Positions 1 to 5,814 of a DNA stretch of 6,590 bases are shown here, piece by piece. Source of the stretch: BM714 sp964644525 (lineage in GTDB: Bacteria > Bacillota > Clostridia > Peptostreptococcales > BM714). The translations under genes were made by a program, and so were the position numbers. Position 1 is the first letter of the stretch. Each line of letters starts with the position of its first letter. The DNA lies in NCBI GenBank assembly GCA_964644525.1, contig CAZXWC010000089.1:1-6590 (forward strand), read 5' to 3'. The notes beneath the pieces were generated by a model. That model searched no databases and had not been told where the DNA came from. It saw nothing but the letters and a program-made list of their open reading frames with translations.

Positions 1-99
1 TGCAAAAGAGTATAAAAACCAAATACATTTGAAAGCTCTTTTCTTTTCTGCTTTTTCTGTTTCTTTGCCTTTGCTTTTGTTCTTAATCTTTTCCTGCAA

Positions 100-157
100 A
101 CTGTTCGCTGCCAGCTGCCCGCTGTCTTTTCTCTTCCTGACACCTGATGCCTGACAT
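100..157 (+). repeat. Two degenerate heptad arrays (CTG-phased)
   Basis: Positions 100-127 read as four consecutive seven-base units: ACTGTTC, GCTGCCA, GCTGCCC, GCTGTCT. After a nine-base CT-rich break, 137-157 read as three more: CTGACAC, CTGATGC, CTGACAT, followed by a partial CTG. The shared CTG at fixed phase in each unit shows the seven-base period, although the units differ in sequence. Drift from a common unit by slippage and mutation is inferred. Confidence 0.65.
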
Positions 158-168
158 CTGCTTTTGTA

Positions 169-219
169 TTTCCTTTCCACTTTCCACTTACTACTTTCTA
201 CTGTTTTTATTCCTTTCCA
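169..219 (+). repeat. Direct repeat copy A (51 bp)
   Basis: This segment recurs at 276-326, offset by 107 bases, with a single difference (A179 versus T286). Inside it is a heptad array at 174-201 (TTTCCAC, TTTCCAC, TTACTAC, TTTCTAC), followed by a unique TGTTTTTATTCCTTTCCA tail. Because the non-heptad tail is also conserved, this is a true segmental duplication and not chance similarity between low-complexity tracts. Confidence 0.9.
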
Positions 220-220
220 A

Positions 221-236
221 CCGACCAACCGACCAA
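221..236 (+). repeat. Tandem octamer CCGACCAA x2
   Basis: Two perfect copies of CCGACCAA lie head to tail, preceded by CCAA and followed by C, so the period-8 pattern covers about 217-237. It sits between the two 51-bp direct repeats and is the only clear period-8 element in a region otherwise phased at seven. Confidence 0.75.
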
Positions 237-275
237 CTTTCTTTTTCTTTTTGCTTTTAATCTTTGTTTTCCGTC

Positions 276-326
276 TTTCCTTTCCTCTTTCCACTTACTA
301 CTTTCTACTGTTTTTATTCCTTTCCA
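276..326 (+). repeat. Direct repeat copy B (51 bp)
   Basis: This is the second copy of the 169-219 segment, 50 of 51 bases identical. Its heptads are TTTCCTC, TTTCCAC, TTACTAC, TTTCTAC at 281-308. Its 3' end overlaps the start of a second duplicated piece (320-341) that recurs just before the darA promoter. Confidence 0.9.
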
Positions 327-367
327 CCGTACTTTAATCTTGCTTTTTCTTTTGTTTTTGCTCTTTC

Positions 368-423
368 TTTCTACTTTCCACTTTCCACTTTCCACTTTCT
401 ACTTTCCACTGTACTTTAATCTT
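368..423 (+). repeat. Six-unit TTTCYAC heptad array next to the operon promoter
   Basis: Six uninterrupted seven-base units span 368-409: TTTCTAC, three TTTCCAC, TTTCTAC, TTTCCAC. The following bases to 423 duplicate 320-341 with one mismatch (C328 versus T410). The array ends about 26 bases before the -10 element, so the -35 region of the darA promoter lies in repeat-derived sequence. Changes in unit number would alter what lies upstream of the promoter but not its -35/-10 spacing. Confidence 0.85.
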
Positions 424-441
424 TTTCCAATATGGTATAAT
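413..441 (+). promoter_or_regulatory. Extended -10 promoter of the darA operon
   Basis: A consensus TATAAT lies at 436-441, preceded directly by TGG (433-435), the extended -10 TGn motif of vegetative sigma-A promoters. The -35 position at a 17-bp spacer (413-418, ACTTTA) is a poor match to TTGACA, as is common for extended -10 promoters. Transcription would start near 448, leaving a leader of about 20 bases with the ribosome binding site GGAGGG at 455-460. No other strong promoter is seen before abrB, so it probably serves the whole seven-gene run. Confidence 0.75.
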
Positions 442-466
442 GGTAAAAAGGCTTGGAGGGACTCAA

Positions 467-793
467 ATGAAACTGATTACGGCAATAATACACGATGAGG
501 ATTCCAAGGAATTGTTGGAAGAATTGAATGACAAGGAATTCAGAGTCACTAAGCTTGCCTCCACCGGTGGTTTTCTGCGCTCCGGCAACACTACTCTTTT
601 AATAGGGGTGTCTAAGGAGCAGGTGGATGAAGTCCTTAAACTAATAAGAGGGATATGCAAGGAGCGCAAGCAATTGACAACTACGGCACCTGTTGGGTCC
701 AGCACAAGCAATTTCATTGTATTGCCCATTGAGGTGACAGTAGGCGGAGCAACTGTATTCATAACGGATGTTGAACGTTTTGAGAAATATTGA
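467..793 (+). CDS. darA: Cyclic-di-AMP receptor DarA (YaaQ/PstA family, PII-like)
   Basis: The 108-residue product is a PII-like protein of the YaaQ/DarA/PstA family, which forms trimers that bind the second messenger c-di-AMP in the cytosol. The N-terminus MKLITAIIHDEDS, the RVTKLASTGGFLRSGNTTLLIGV block (residues 26-48) and the GGATVF element near residue 93 are family hallmarks. Length matches the family. An in-frame ATG at 440 was rejected because it overlaps the -10 element; the ATG at 467 follows GGAGGG at 455-460 with six bases between. It is first in the operon. Its stop lies 11 bases before the holB start. The downstream target of DarA-type receptors is poorly understood, and the sequence gives no further clue. 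Confidence 0.93.
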   Translation: MKLITAIIHDEDSKELLEELNDKEFRVTKLASTGGFLRSGNTTLLIGVSKEQVDEVLKLIRGICKERKQLTTTAPVGSSTSNFIVLPIEVTVGGATVFITDVERFEKY

Positions 794-804
794 AAGGAAA
801 AGAC

Positions 805-1734
805 ATGGCATACAGGAATATTGAAGGCCATGAGCCGGTTAAAAAATATCTGAAAAAAGCCCTGGCAAAAGGGGTTTTTTCCCATGCCTATATTTTTGAG
901 GGCAAAGAGGGTGAGGGAAAGTTTGAAATGGCCAAGGAGTTTGCCAAGGCCGTCAATTGCCAAAAGGGTAAGGAAGAGGCATGCGGCGATTGCTCAAGCT
1001 GTAGAAAGGCCGACATGTCAAATCATCCCGACATAATTTCCATAGGGCCAGACGGAAGAAGCATAAAGAACGACCAGGTCAAGGCTCTTCAGACGGAAAT
1101 GCACCTCAAGCCATACGAGAGCCGCAGAAAAATATTCATAATAGACAGCGCCGACACAATGACGCCACAGGCGCAAAACAGCCTTTTGAAAGTTTTGGAG
1201 GAACCTCCGTCTTCAAGTCTGCTAATACTTGTGAGTTCAAATGAAGTAGGCCTTTTACCAACTGTAAGGTCAAGGTGCCAAAGGATCCATTTCGGCAGAA
1301 GGCTTGAAGAAAATCCCGCAGGCGGCATTTCCAGGGAAATGTCGAATGAATGCGATGGACAGGGAAACATTTCGGAACACAGGAAGAAAAGTCTTATGTT
1401 TGTAGAGGACTGCATCAAAAAAAACACAAAGGGCATGTTTGAATTTTCGGAGTCGATTTCAAAGGCCGACCGCAAGGAATGCCTTGAGGCTTTAAACATG
1501 ATTACTGCATGGTTCAGGGATTTGTCACTTTATATAGAAACAAAGAACGGGCAATTGCTTAAAAATCATGATAAAATGGACGATATAAAGGCTTTGGCGG
1601 GAAAAACAAAGGGAAAGTCAGTCTACAGGGTTCTTGAGGCCCTGGTTGAAGCTATAGAGAAGATGCACGGAACGGTAAATCAGCAGATGATTGTAGATCA
1701 TTTGCTTCTAAAAATACAGGAGGCGCTTAAATGA
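805..1734 (+). CDS. holB: DNA polymerase III subunit delta' (clamp loader)
   Basis: The 309-residue product is the delta' subunit of the clamp loader, which with delta and tau/gamma loads the sliding clamp on primed DNA. It shows the RFC/AAA+ start (GHEPVKKYLKKAL, then SHAYIFEG), a P-loop region GKEGEGK at residues 33-39 with Phe where Thr or Ser is usual, and a zinc module C52, C60, C63, C66. LLKVLEEPP (127-135) and the SRC motif (156-158) follow. A P-loop lacking Ser/Thr fits the non-hydrolysing role of delta'. The C-terminal half is the less conserved collar domain. The ATG at 805 was chosen over an upstream TTG at 790 because AAAGGA (793-798) sits six bases before it. It overlaps ricT by four bases (ATGA), implying translational coupling. 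Confidence 0.93.
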   Translation: MAYRNIEGHEPVKKYLKKALAKGVFSHAYIFEGKEGEGKFEMAKEFAKAVNCQKGKEEACGDCSSCRKADMSNHPDIISIGPDGRSIKNDQVKALQTEMHLKPYESRRKIFIIDSADTMTPQAQNSLLKVLEEPPSSSLLILVSSNEVGLLPTVRSRCQRIHFGRRLEENPAGGISREMSNECDGQGNISEHRKKSLMFVEDCIKKNTKGMFEFSESISKADRKECLEALNMITAWFRDLSLYIETKNGQLLKNHDKMDDIKALAGKTKGKSVYRVLEALVEAIEKMHGTVNQQMIVDHLLLKIQEALK

Positions 1735-2909
1735 TAAAGGTAGTGGGAGTAAGATTTAAGAGAGTTGGCAAAATATATTACTTCGATCCGGGGAAATATG
1801 AAATAGAGCAGGACCAGAATGTCATTGTTGAAACTGCAAGAGGTGTGGAATATGGAAACGTTGCCATAGGCGCCAGGTTTGTGCCCAAGAAAGAGGTTTA
1901 CCAACCCCTTAAAAAGGTTTTGAGAATGGCTACGCCGGAAGATGACGAAAAAAATACTGAGAACAAGATCAAGGAAAAAAATGCGTTTGAGCTTTGTCAT
2001 GAAAAAATAGAAAAGCACAAACTGGAAATGAAACTGGTTGATGTTGAATTCACCTTTGACAACAATAAAATCATATTTTACTTTACGGCGGACGGACGGG
2101 TCGACTTCAGGGAATTGGTCAAGGACTTGGCATCCGTGTTCAGAACCCGTATCGAGCTGAGGCAAATAGGTGTGAGGGATGAAGCCAAAATGATAGGTGG
2201 GCTGGGGCCCTGCGGAAGGAAATTGTGTTGTTCCAGCTGGCTTGGTGACTTTGACCCGGTTTCCATAAGAATGGCAAAAGATCAAAATCTTTCACTTAAT
2301 CCGGCCAAAATTTCGGGTATTTGCGGAAGGTTGATGTGTTGTCTCAGGTATGAACACGAGACATACCGACACCTGGATAAGCAATTGCCCAAGGTGGGCA
2401 AAAAGATTGAAACCCTTCAAGGACCGGGTGCGGTAATAGCAAGAAATTTGATGACTCAGTCCGTAAAGGTGCTTGTAGAGGGAAAGCACGAAAGGGACCG
2501 TGAAATAATACTGATTAAAGTGGAGAATATTGAAAACCCCAGAGGAGAATTTCCCAGGCAGATTAAGGAGATTCCCGAGATGCCTGAGATAACTTTTACC
2601 AAATCTTTGAATGAAAGAGCCGAAAAAGCTTCTGGAGAAAACAAGGGCAAAGAACAAAACAAAGCTGCCTCTGAGGCAAATACGAAAAAAGATTCTCATT
2701 CCGGAAAGCAAAACAAAAAAAGTGACGAATCCAAGTCTAAATCGAATTATAAAAAACGCAGAAGAAAGAAAAAACCCAAGGACCATGGAAAAAACGCAAA
2801 TGCAAATCCAACAAACAAGAAAAGCAAAAGCAATAATCCAAACAAAAGCTGGAATAAAAAACCTTCAAAGGGAAAAAGCTCAAAACCAAAAGGCGGAGCT
2901 GATTCGTAA
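1731..2909 (+). CDS. ricT: RicT/YaaT PSP1-domain protein with lysine-rich C-terminal tail
   Basis: The 392-residue product belongs to the PSP1/YaaT family. In B. subtilis RicT joins RicA and RicF in the Y-complex, which acts with RNase Y in mRNA maturation and affects sporulation, competence and biofilm formation. The conserved core is about residues 1-275. Its signature cysteines are C161, C166 and C167 (GPCGRKLCC) and C198, C203 and C204 (GICGRLMCC), candidates for metal or Fe-S binding. About residues 292-392 form a low-complexity tail rich in Lys, Asn and Ser, including KKRRRKKK, which makes the protein longer than the roughly 275-residue B. subtilis homologue. AGGAGG at 1718-1723 precedes the ATG by seven bases. 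The stop overlaps the ccdA start by one base (TAATG). Confidence 0.92.
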   Translation: MIKVVGVRFKRVGKIYYFDPGKYEIEQDQNVIVETARGVEYGNVAIGARFVPKKEVYQPLKKVLRMATPEDDEKNTENKIKEKNAFELCHEKIEKHKLEMKLVDVEFTFDNNKIIFYFTADGRVDFRELVKDLASVFRTRIELRQIGVRDEAKMIGGLGPCGRKLCCSSWLGDFDPVSIRMAKDQNLSLNPAKISGICGRLMCCLRYEHETYRHLDKQLPKVGKKIETLQGPGAVIARNLMTQSVKVLVEGKHERDREIILIKVENIENPRGEFPRQIKEIPEMPEITFTKSLNERAEKASGENKGKEQNKAASEANTKKDSHSGKQNKKSDESKSKSNYKKRRRKKKPKDHGKNANANPTNKKSKSNNPNKSWNKKPSKGKSSKPKGGADS

Positions 2910-3595
2910 TGAATGATATTTCCGTATTTATTGTTTTTGCAGAAGGGATAGCTTCCTTTCTTTCCCCATGCATTTTGCCTCTAATGCCTGTTTATTTGAG
3001 TTACCTTGTGGGAAGCACAATAGATGATGAAATTGAAACAGGTTTTATGAGAAGAAAAGTAATCGTCAATACTCTGGGATTCATCCTGGGGCTATTTGTC
3101 GTTTTTGGAGCATTGGGTGCTGCCTCCACTATTTTGGGCAGCTTGCTTGTTAGTAATGCTCAAACAATAGAAAAAATAAGCGGAGCTGTAATAATCATTT
3201 TTGGCCTCCACCATGCGGGAGTACTTAGAATCCCCAAGCTGGAGAAAGAAAAGAGAATGAAGATAAAGACGGATGCGGTACCGGGTTTTTTTAAATCTGT
3301 GGCAATAGGAATGGCTTTCAGCTTCGGCTGGACTCCATGCATAGGGCCCATACTCGGGTCAGTACTGCTTATGGCTGGAAGCACCGGAAATATGCTTGAG
3401 GGAATTTCCCTCCTTTCGGTATATTCGCTGGGTTTTTCGGTGCCGTTCCTTTTGCTTGCGCTTTTTTACCAGTATCTTATGAGCAAAATACCGCACTTGG
3501 ACAAATATCTTGAAAAGATAAAGGTAATAAGTGGCATACTTTTGATTATCTTGGGTATATTGCTATATGCAGACAAACTTAGCATACTATACTGA
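2909..3595 (+). CDS. ccdA: CcdA-family membrane thiol:disulfide electron transporter
   Basis: The 228-residue integral membrane protein belongs to the CcdA/DsbD-beta family, which carries electrons from cytoplasmic thioredoxin across the membrane to extracytoplasmic thiol oxidoreductases. The two reactive cysteines are in their typical Pro-flanked contexts: C21 in LSPCILPLMPVYLSYLVG and C144 in GWTPCIGPILGS. Hydrophobic stretches near residues 5-35, 52-80, 87-105, 128-156, 164-190 and 204-222 fit the usual six membrane spans, and the charged loop at 110-122 separates the two internal-repeat halves. The start overlaps the ricT stop; GGAG (2895-2898) precedes it by ten bases. The next gene, 21 bases on, encodes a TlpA-like lipoprotein that is its probable electron acceptor. 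No cytochrome c maturation genes are in the window, so the pathway served is open. Confidence 0.93.
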   Translation: MNDISVFIVFAEGIASFLSPCILPLMPVYLSYLVGSTIDDEIETGFMRRKVIVNTLGFILGLFVVFGALGAASTILGSLLVSNAQTIEKISGAVIIIFGLHHAGVLRIPKLEKEKRMKIKTDAVPGFFKSVAIGMAFSFGWTPCIGPILGSVLLMAGSTGNMLEGISLLSVYSLGFSVPFLLLALFYQYLMSKIPHLDKYLEKIKVISGILLIILGILLYADKLSILY

Positions 3596-3616
3596 TATTC
3601 AAGAGGAGCTGTTAAA

Positions 3617-4156
3617 ATGAAAATAAAAATATTCGGTCTTTTATTGACCGCCGCAGTTTGTCTGGTTCTGTTGGCGGCCGCATGCACCGAAAAAGCGCCT
3701 GAGGAAAACTCGGCACAAGACATCAGTCCCTACAATGGAATAGAGGCATATGATTTCAGCCTGGACACATACCAAGGTCAAACGCATAAGCTTTCCGACT
3801 ACAGAGGCAAGGTGCTTGTAATTAATTTCTGGTACTCAACCTGACCCTCCTGTAGGGACGAGCTTCCATTGCTCCGTAAGGCTTACGGAGAAATAGATAA
3901 AGAAGAGACCGCTTTTTTGTCCATAAACATGGCCTTTTACGACAAGCTTAACAAAACATTAGAGCTCATTGAAGATTTGGAATTGAATTATCCCGTGCTT
4001 CTTGACAGGGACGGAACAGTAACAGACCAATACAATTTCAAATTTACTCCGGCAACCTTTTTTATAGATGAAAACGGGATAATCAGGAACATGTATTATG
4101 GAATTTTCGGTGAAGATGTTTTACTGGAAGAAATAGAGAAGACCAGGCAATACTGA
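3617..4156 (+). CDS. Selenocysteine-containing TlpA/ResA-like thioredoxin-fold lipoprotein (TGA 3842-3844 read as Sec)
   Basis: Reading through the in-frame TGA gives 179 residues. Residues 1-22 are a signal peptide (MKIKIF, then a hydrophobic run) ending in a lipobox-like AAAC with C23, so the protein is probably a lipoprotein on the outer face of the membrane. The TlpA/ResA domain follows: YDFSLDTYQGQTHKLSDYRGK (50-70), VLVINFW, then the active site WYST-U76-PSC79, and the cis-proline segment FTPATFFIDENG (P145). Relatives have CxxC here; selenocysteine replaces the first, nucleophilic cysteine. A SECIS-like hairpin lies just downstream. Conventional calling would give two fragments (to 3844, and from a TTG at 3869) because the frame is otherwise open. 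GAGGAG at 3603-3608 precedes the ATG by eight bases. CcdA, encoded upstream, is the likely reductant; the substrate is unknown. A damaged cysteine codon is the main alternative. Confidence 0.88.
3842..3844 (+). other. UGA selenocysteine codon (Sec76)
   Basis: This TGA lies in frame within the thioredoxin domain and aligns with the first cysteine of the CxxC motif (WYST-U-PSC). Replacing Cys by Sec at exactly this redox residue is the commonest pattern among bacterial selenoproteins. Conserved thioredoxin-fold sequence continues in the same frame to a second TGA at 4154-4156, which is the real stop. Recoding would need SelA, SelB, SelD and tRNA-Sec, none of which is in this window. Confidence 0.87.
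3872..3890 (+). promoter_or_regulatory. Candidate bacterial SECIS hairpin
   Basis: An 8-bp perfect stem pairs 3872-3879 (CTCCGTAA) with 3883-3890 (TTACGGAG), closing a GGC loop at 3880-3882. The loop starts 35 nt after the TGA. The usual bacterial SECIS rule asks for a loop about 16-37 nt downstream with a G among its first two bases; both hold here. It lies inside the coding sequence (LRKAYGE), as in other bacterial selenoprotein genes. A weaker alternative stem, 3858-3863 with 3871-3877 (one bulge, loop 3864-3870), would compete, but its loop lacks the early G. Confidence 0.75.
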
Positions 4157-4173
4157 AAGGGATACGGGAACAT

Positions 4174-4941
4174 ATGGATATGACAGAAAAATGGACCAAG
4201 GAATATGAAAGAGTGGATGACCTTCAAATGAAAGGCCTTAAAATCATTCAGAATCCAAACGGATTTTGTTTTGGCATAGATGCTGTTTTGCTCAGCAATT
4301 TCTGTGAAGTCAAAAAAGGCGAAAGGGTTGTGGATTTGTGCACAGGAAGTGGGATAATCCCAATTCTTATAGCGGGAAAGAGCCGGGCGGAAAAAATAAC
4401 AGGAATAGAAATACAGGACCAGGTGGCGGACATGGCTAAGAGGAGCGTGTTGATGAACCGCCTTCAGGACAGGGTGGAGATAATAAGCGGAGACATAAAA
4501 AATGCAAGGAATTACATTGCTCTGAGCTCAGCTGATGTTGTAACCGCCAATCCGCCCTATATGGCTGCCGGAAGAGGCATCCAAAACGGCAACAAGGCAA
4601 AAGCCGTTTCAAGGCATGAAATCAAATGCACAATAGACCACGTGGTGGGAACCGCCGCCAAGCTGCTCAGGCCCGGCGGACGTTTCTACATGGTCCACAG
4701 ACCCCACAGGCTTGTTGATGTACTTTGCGCTCTCAGAGAAAAAAGACTCGAACCCAAAAGGATATTGTTTATACAGCCTTATAAGGACAAAAAACCCAAC
4801 CTCATGCTCATTAAGAGTGTAAGGGACGGGAAACCCGAACTCGTATTCGATGTTCCCATGGCAGTATACAGGGAAGATGGAAGCTTTACATCCAAGTTGC
4901 GTGACTACTACCAACAGGAATCCATCGAGCCCATCCTATGA
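4174..4941 (+). CDS. trmN6: tRNA1(Val) (adenine(37)-N6)-methyltransferase-type protein (TrmN6/YabB family)
   Basis: The 255-residue product is a Rossmann-fold, SAM-dependent N6-adenine methyltransferase. SAM motif I is DLCTGSGIIPI (about 54-64), the acidic ribose-binding residue is in GIEI (77-80), and the catalytic NPPY is at 126-129, diagnostic of methylation at an adenine exocyclic amine. An early QNPNGFCFGIDAVLLSNF block (26-43) is typical of the TrmN6/YabB group. The family modifies A37 of tRNA1(Val) in E. coli; the exact substrate in Firmicutes is not settled by sequence. Two starts are possible, ATG 4174 or ATG 4180 (M1 or M3). AAAGGGA at 4156-4162 and GGGAA at 4166-4170 do not decide. 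It follows the selenoprotein stop by 17 bases, and its stop is 32 bases before rsmI. Confidence 0.88.
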   Translation: MDMTEKWTKEYERVDDLQMKGLKIIQNPNGFCFGIDAVLLSNFCEVKKGERVVDLCTGSGIIPILIAGKSRAEKITGIEIQDQVADMAKRSVLMNRLQDRVEIISGDIKNARNYIALSSADVVTANPPYMAAGRGIQNGNKAKAVSRHEIKCTIDHVVGTAAKLLRPGGRFYMVHRPHRLVDVLCALREKRLEPKRILFIQPYKDKKPNLMLIKSVRDGKPELVFDVPMAVYREDGSFTSKLRDYYQQESIEPIL

Positions 4942-4973
4942 CTACGAAAACTACTTTGCAAGGAGACCAGTCA

Positions 4974-5813
4974 ATGATTGATAATAGAGGAAAACTTTAC
5001 CTTTGTCCTACACCCATAGGCAATCTGGAAGACATAAGCATGAGGGTCTTGAGAGTGCTTGGGGAATCAGACCTAATCGCTTGCGAAGATACGCGGCATA
5101 CTTTGAAATTGCTCAATCATTTTGAAATCAAAAATAAGCTGACAAGCTATCATGAGCACAATAAAGACCGAAAAAAACATGCAATAGCACAAAAGATAAG
5201 AGAAGGGCAAAAGGTGGCGCTGGTAACGGATGCCGGAATGCCGGGGATTTCAGACCCGGGCGAGAAACTGGTTGAATTGTGCATAGAAGAGAATTTGCCA
5301 TTTGAAGTTCTTCCTGGCCCAAGCGCATTCGTAAATGCATTGGTTGCTTCCGGCCTTTCATCAAGAAGCTTTGTATTCGAGGGCTTTTTGCAAAGAAACA
5401 AAAAAGAGAAGAAGGCTGCGCTAAAGCGCATAGAAAAGGAAACACGCACGACAATAATTTATGAAGCCCCGCACAGGCTCAAAAAAACCCTGCTTGAGCT
5501 ACAAGAAATACTGGGAGAAAGAAAGTGTGTTTTATGCCGGGAATTGACCAAGCGCTACGAAGAACACTTGCGCGGGAATGTTTCATATCTCATAGGCCAT
5601 TACCAAAGTCTCAAACCCAGAGGGGAATATGTACTTGTCATAGAAGGCGGAAGAGAAGAGAAAAAAGAATACACCGACGACATGGTAAAGAGCCTTTTGA
5701 AAGGCTGCATTCAGCGGGGGATGAGGAAAAAGGAAGCTGTCAAATCCGTAGTGGATGAAACAGGAATATCCAAGAACAGGGTATATAGTTTGAGCATCAA
5801 TATAAAAGGGTGA
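4974..5813 (+). CDS. rsmI: 16S rRNA (cytidine(1402)-2'-O)-methyltransferase RsmI
   Basis: The 279-residue product is RsmI, a tetrapyrrole-methylase-fold enzyme that 2'-O-methylates C1402 in the ribosomal decoding centre. Visible motifs are CPTPIGNLEDIS (11-22), CEDTRHTLKLLNHF (37-50), SYHEHN (58-63), VALVTDAGMPGISDPG (81-96), LPGPSAFVNALVASGL (113-128), FEGFLQRNKKEK (135-146) and IIYEAPHRL. Length agrees with the family. The frame opens at an ATG (4938) overlapping the trmN6 stop, but AAGGAGA at 4960-4966 with seven bases to the ATG at 4974 identifies that later ATG as the real start; conserved sequence begins right after it. It is the last gene of the operon. No hairpin terminator is evident before the abrB promoter, so some read-through into abrB is possible. 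Confidence 0.95.
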   Translation: MIDNRGKLYLCPTPIGNLEDISMRVLRVLGESDLIACEDTRHTLKLLNHFEIKNKLTSYHEHNKDRKKHAIAQKIREGQKVALVTDAGMPGISDPGEKLVELCIEENLPFEVLPGPSAFVNALVASGLSSRSFVFEGFLQRNKKEKKAALKRIEKETRTTIIYEAPHRLKKTLLELQEILGERKCVLCRELTKRYEEHLRGNVSYLIGHYQSLKPRGEYVLVIEGGREEKKEYTDDMVKSLLKGCIQRGMRKKEAVKSVVDETGISKNRVYSLSINIKG

Positions 5814-5814
5814 G

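Larger units (their letters stand above)
1..435. repeat. Pyrimidine-rich intergenic repeat mosaic, no gene
   Basis: I find no credible gene here. The + strand is almost all T and C, with A or G only at intervals, unlike the purine-rich + strand of the coding region that follows. Much of it can be cut into tandem seven-base units of several families: a CTGYY family (100-127), a CTGAYRY family (137-157) and TTTCYAC families (174-201, 281-308, 368-409). There is also a tandem eight-base CCGACCAA pair (221-236). Larger copies are superimposed: 169-219 and 276-326 match at 50 of 51 positions, and 320-341 and 402-423 at 21 of 22. The only open frame (- strand, 207-395) is a Lys/Arg/Ser-rich translation of the repeats and is not a gene. 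The likely origin is slippage and local duplication. Any function is unknown. Confidence 0.85.

Noticed and set aside
4..42. AAAAGAG/CTCTTTT inverted repeat as a terminator of an upstream gene
   Set aside because: Seven weak pairs with a 25-base loop; not a convincing terminator, and no upstream gene is visible.
207..395. Minus-strand open frame of 62 codons in the leader
   Set aside because: It is a translation of the purine-rich complement of the heptad repeats, all Lys, Arg, Ser and Trp, with no domain.
1..425. CRISPR array
   Set aside because: Repeats are short heptads and imperfect duplications without regular repeat-spacer alternation or unique spacers.
463..963. Minus-strand open frame opposite darA and holB
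   Set aside because: It is a shadow of two genes with strong family motifs on the + strand.
2611..2916. Second + strand frame inside the ricT tail
   Set aside because: It is an out-of-frame reading of A-rich low-complexity sequence with no ribosome binding site.
3845..3857. CCCT/AGGG hairpin directly after the TGA as the SECIS
   Set aside because: Its loop starts only four bases after the TGA, too close for SelB-dependent recoding; the 3872-3890 stem fits better.
3617..4156. Pseudogene or two separate genes split at 3844 (second from TTG 3869)
   Set aside because: The frame is uninterrupted on both sides, the TGA sits precisely at the redox cysteine, a SECIS-like hairpin follows, and the TTG at 3869 has no ribosome binding site and lies beside the hairpin.
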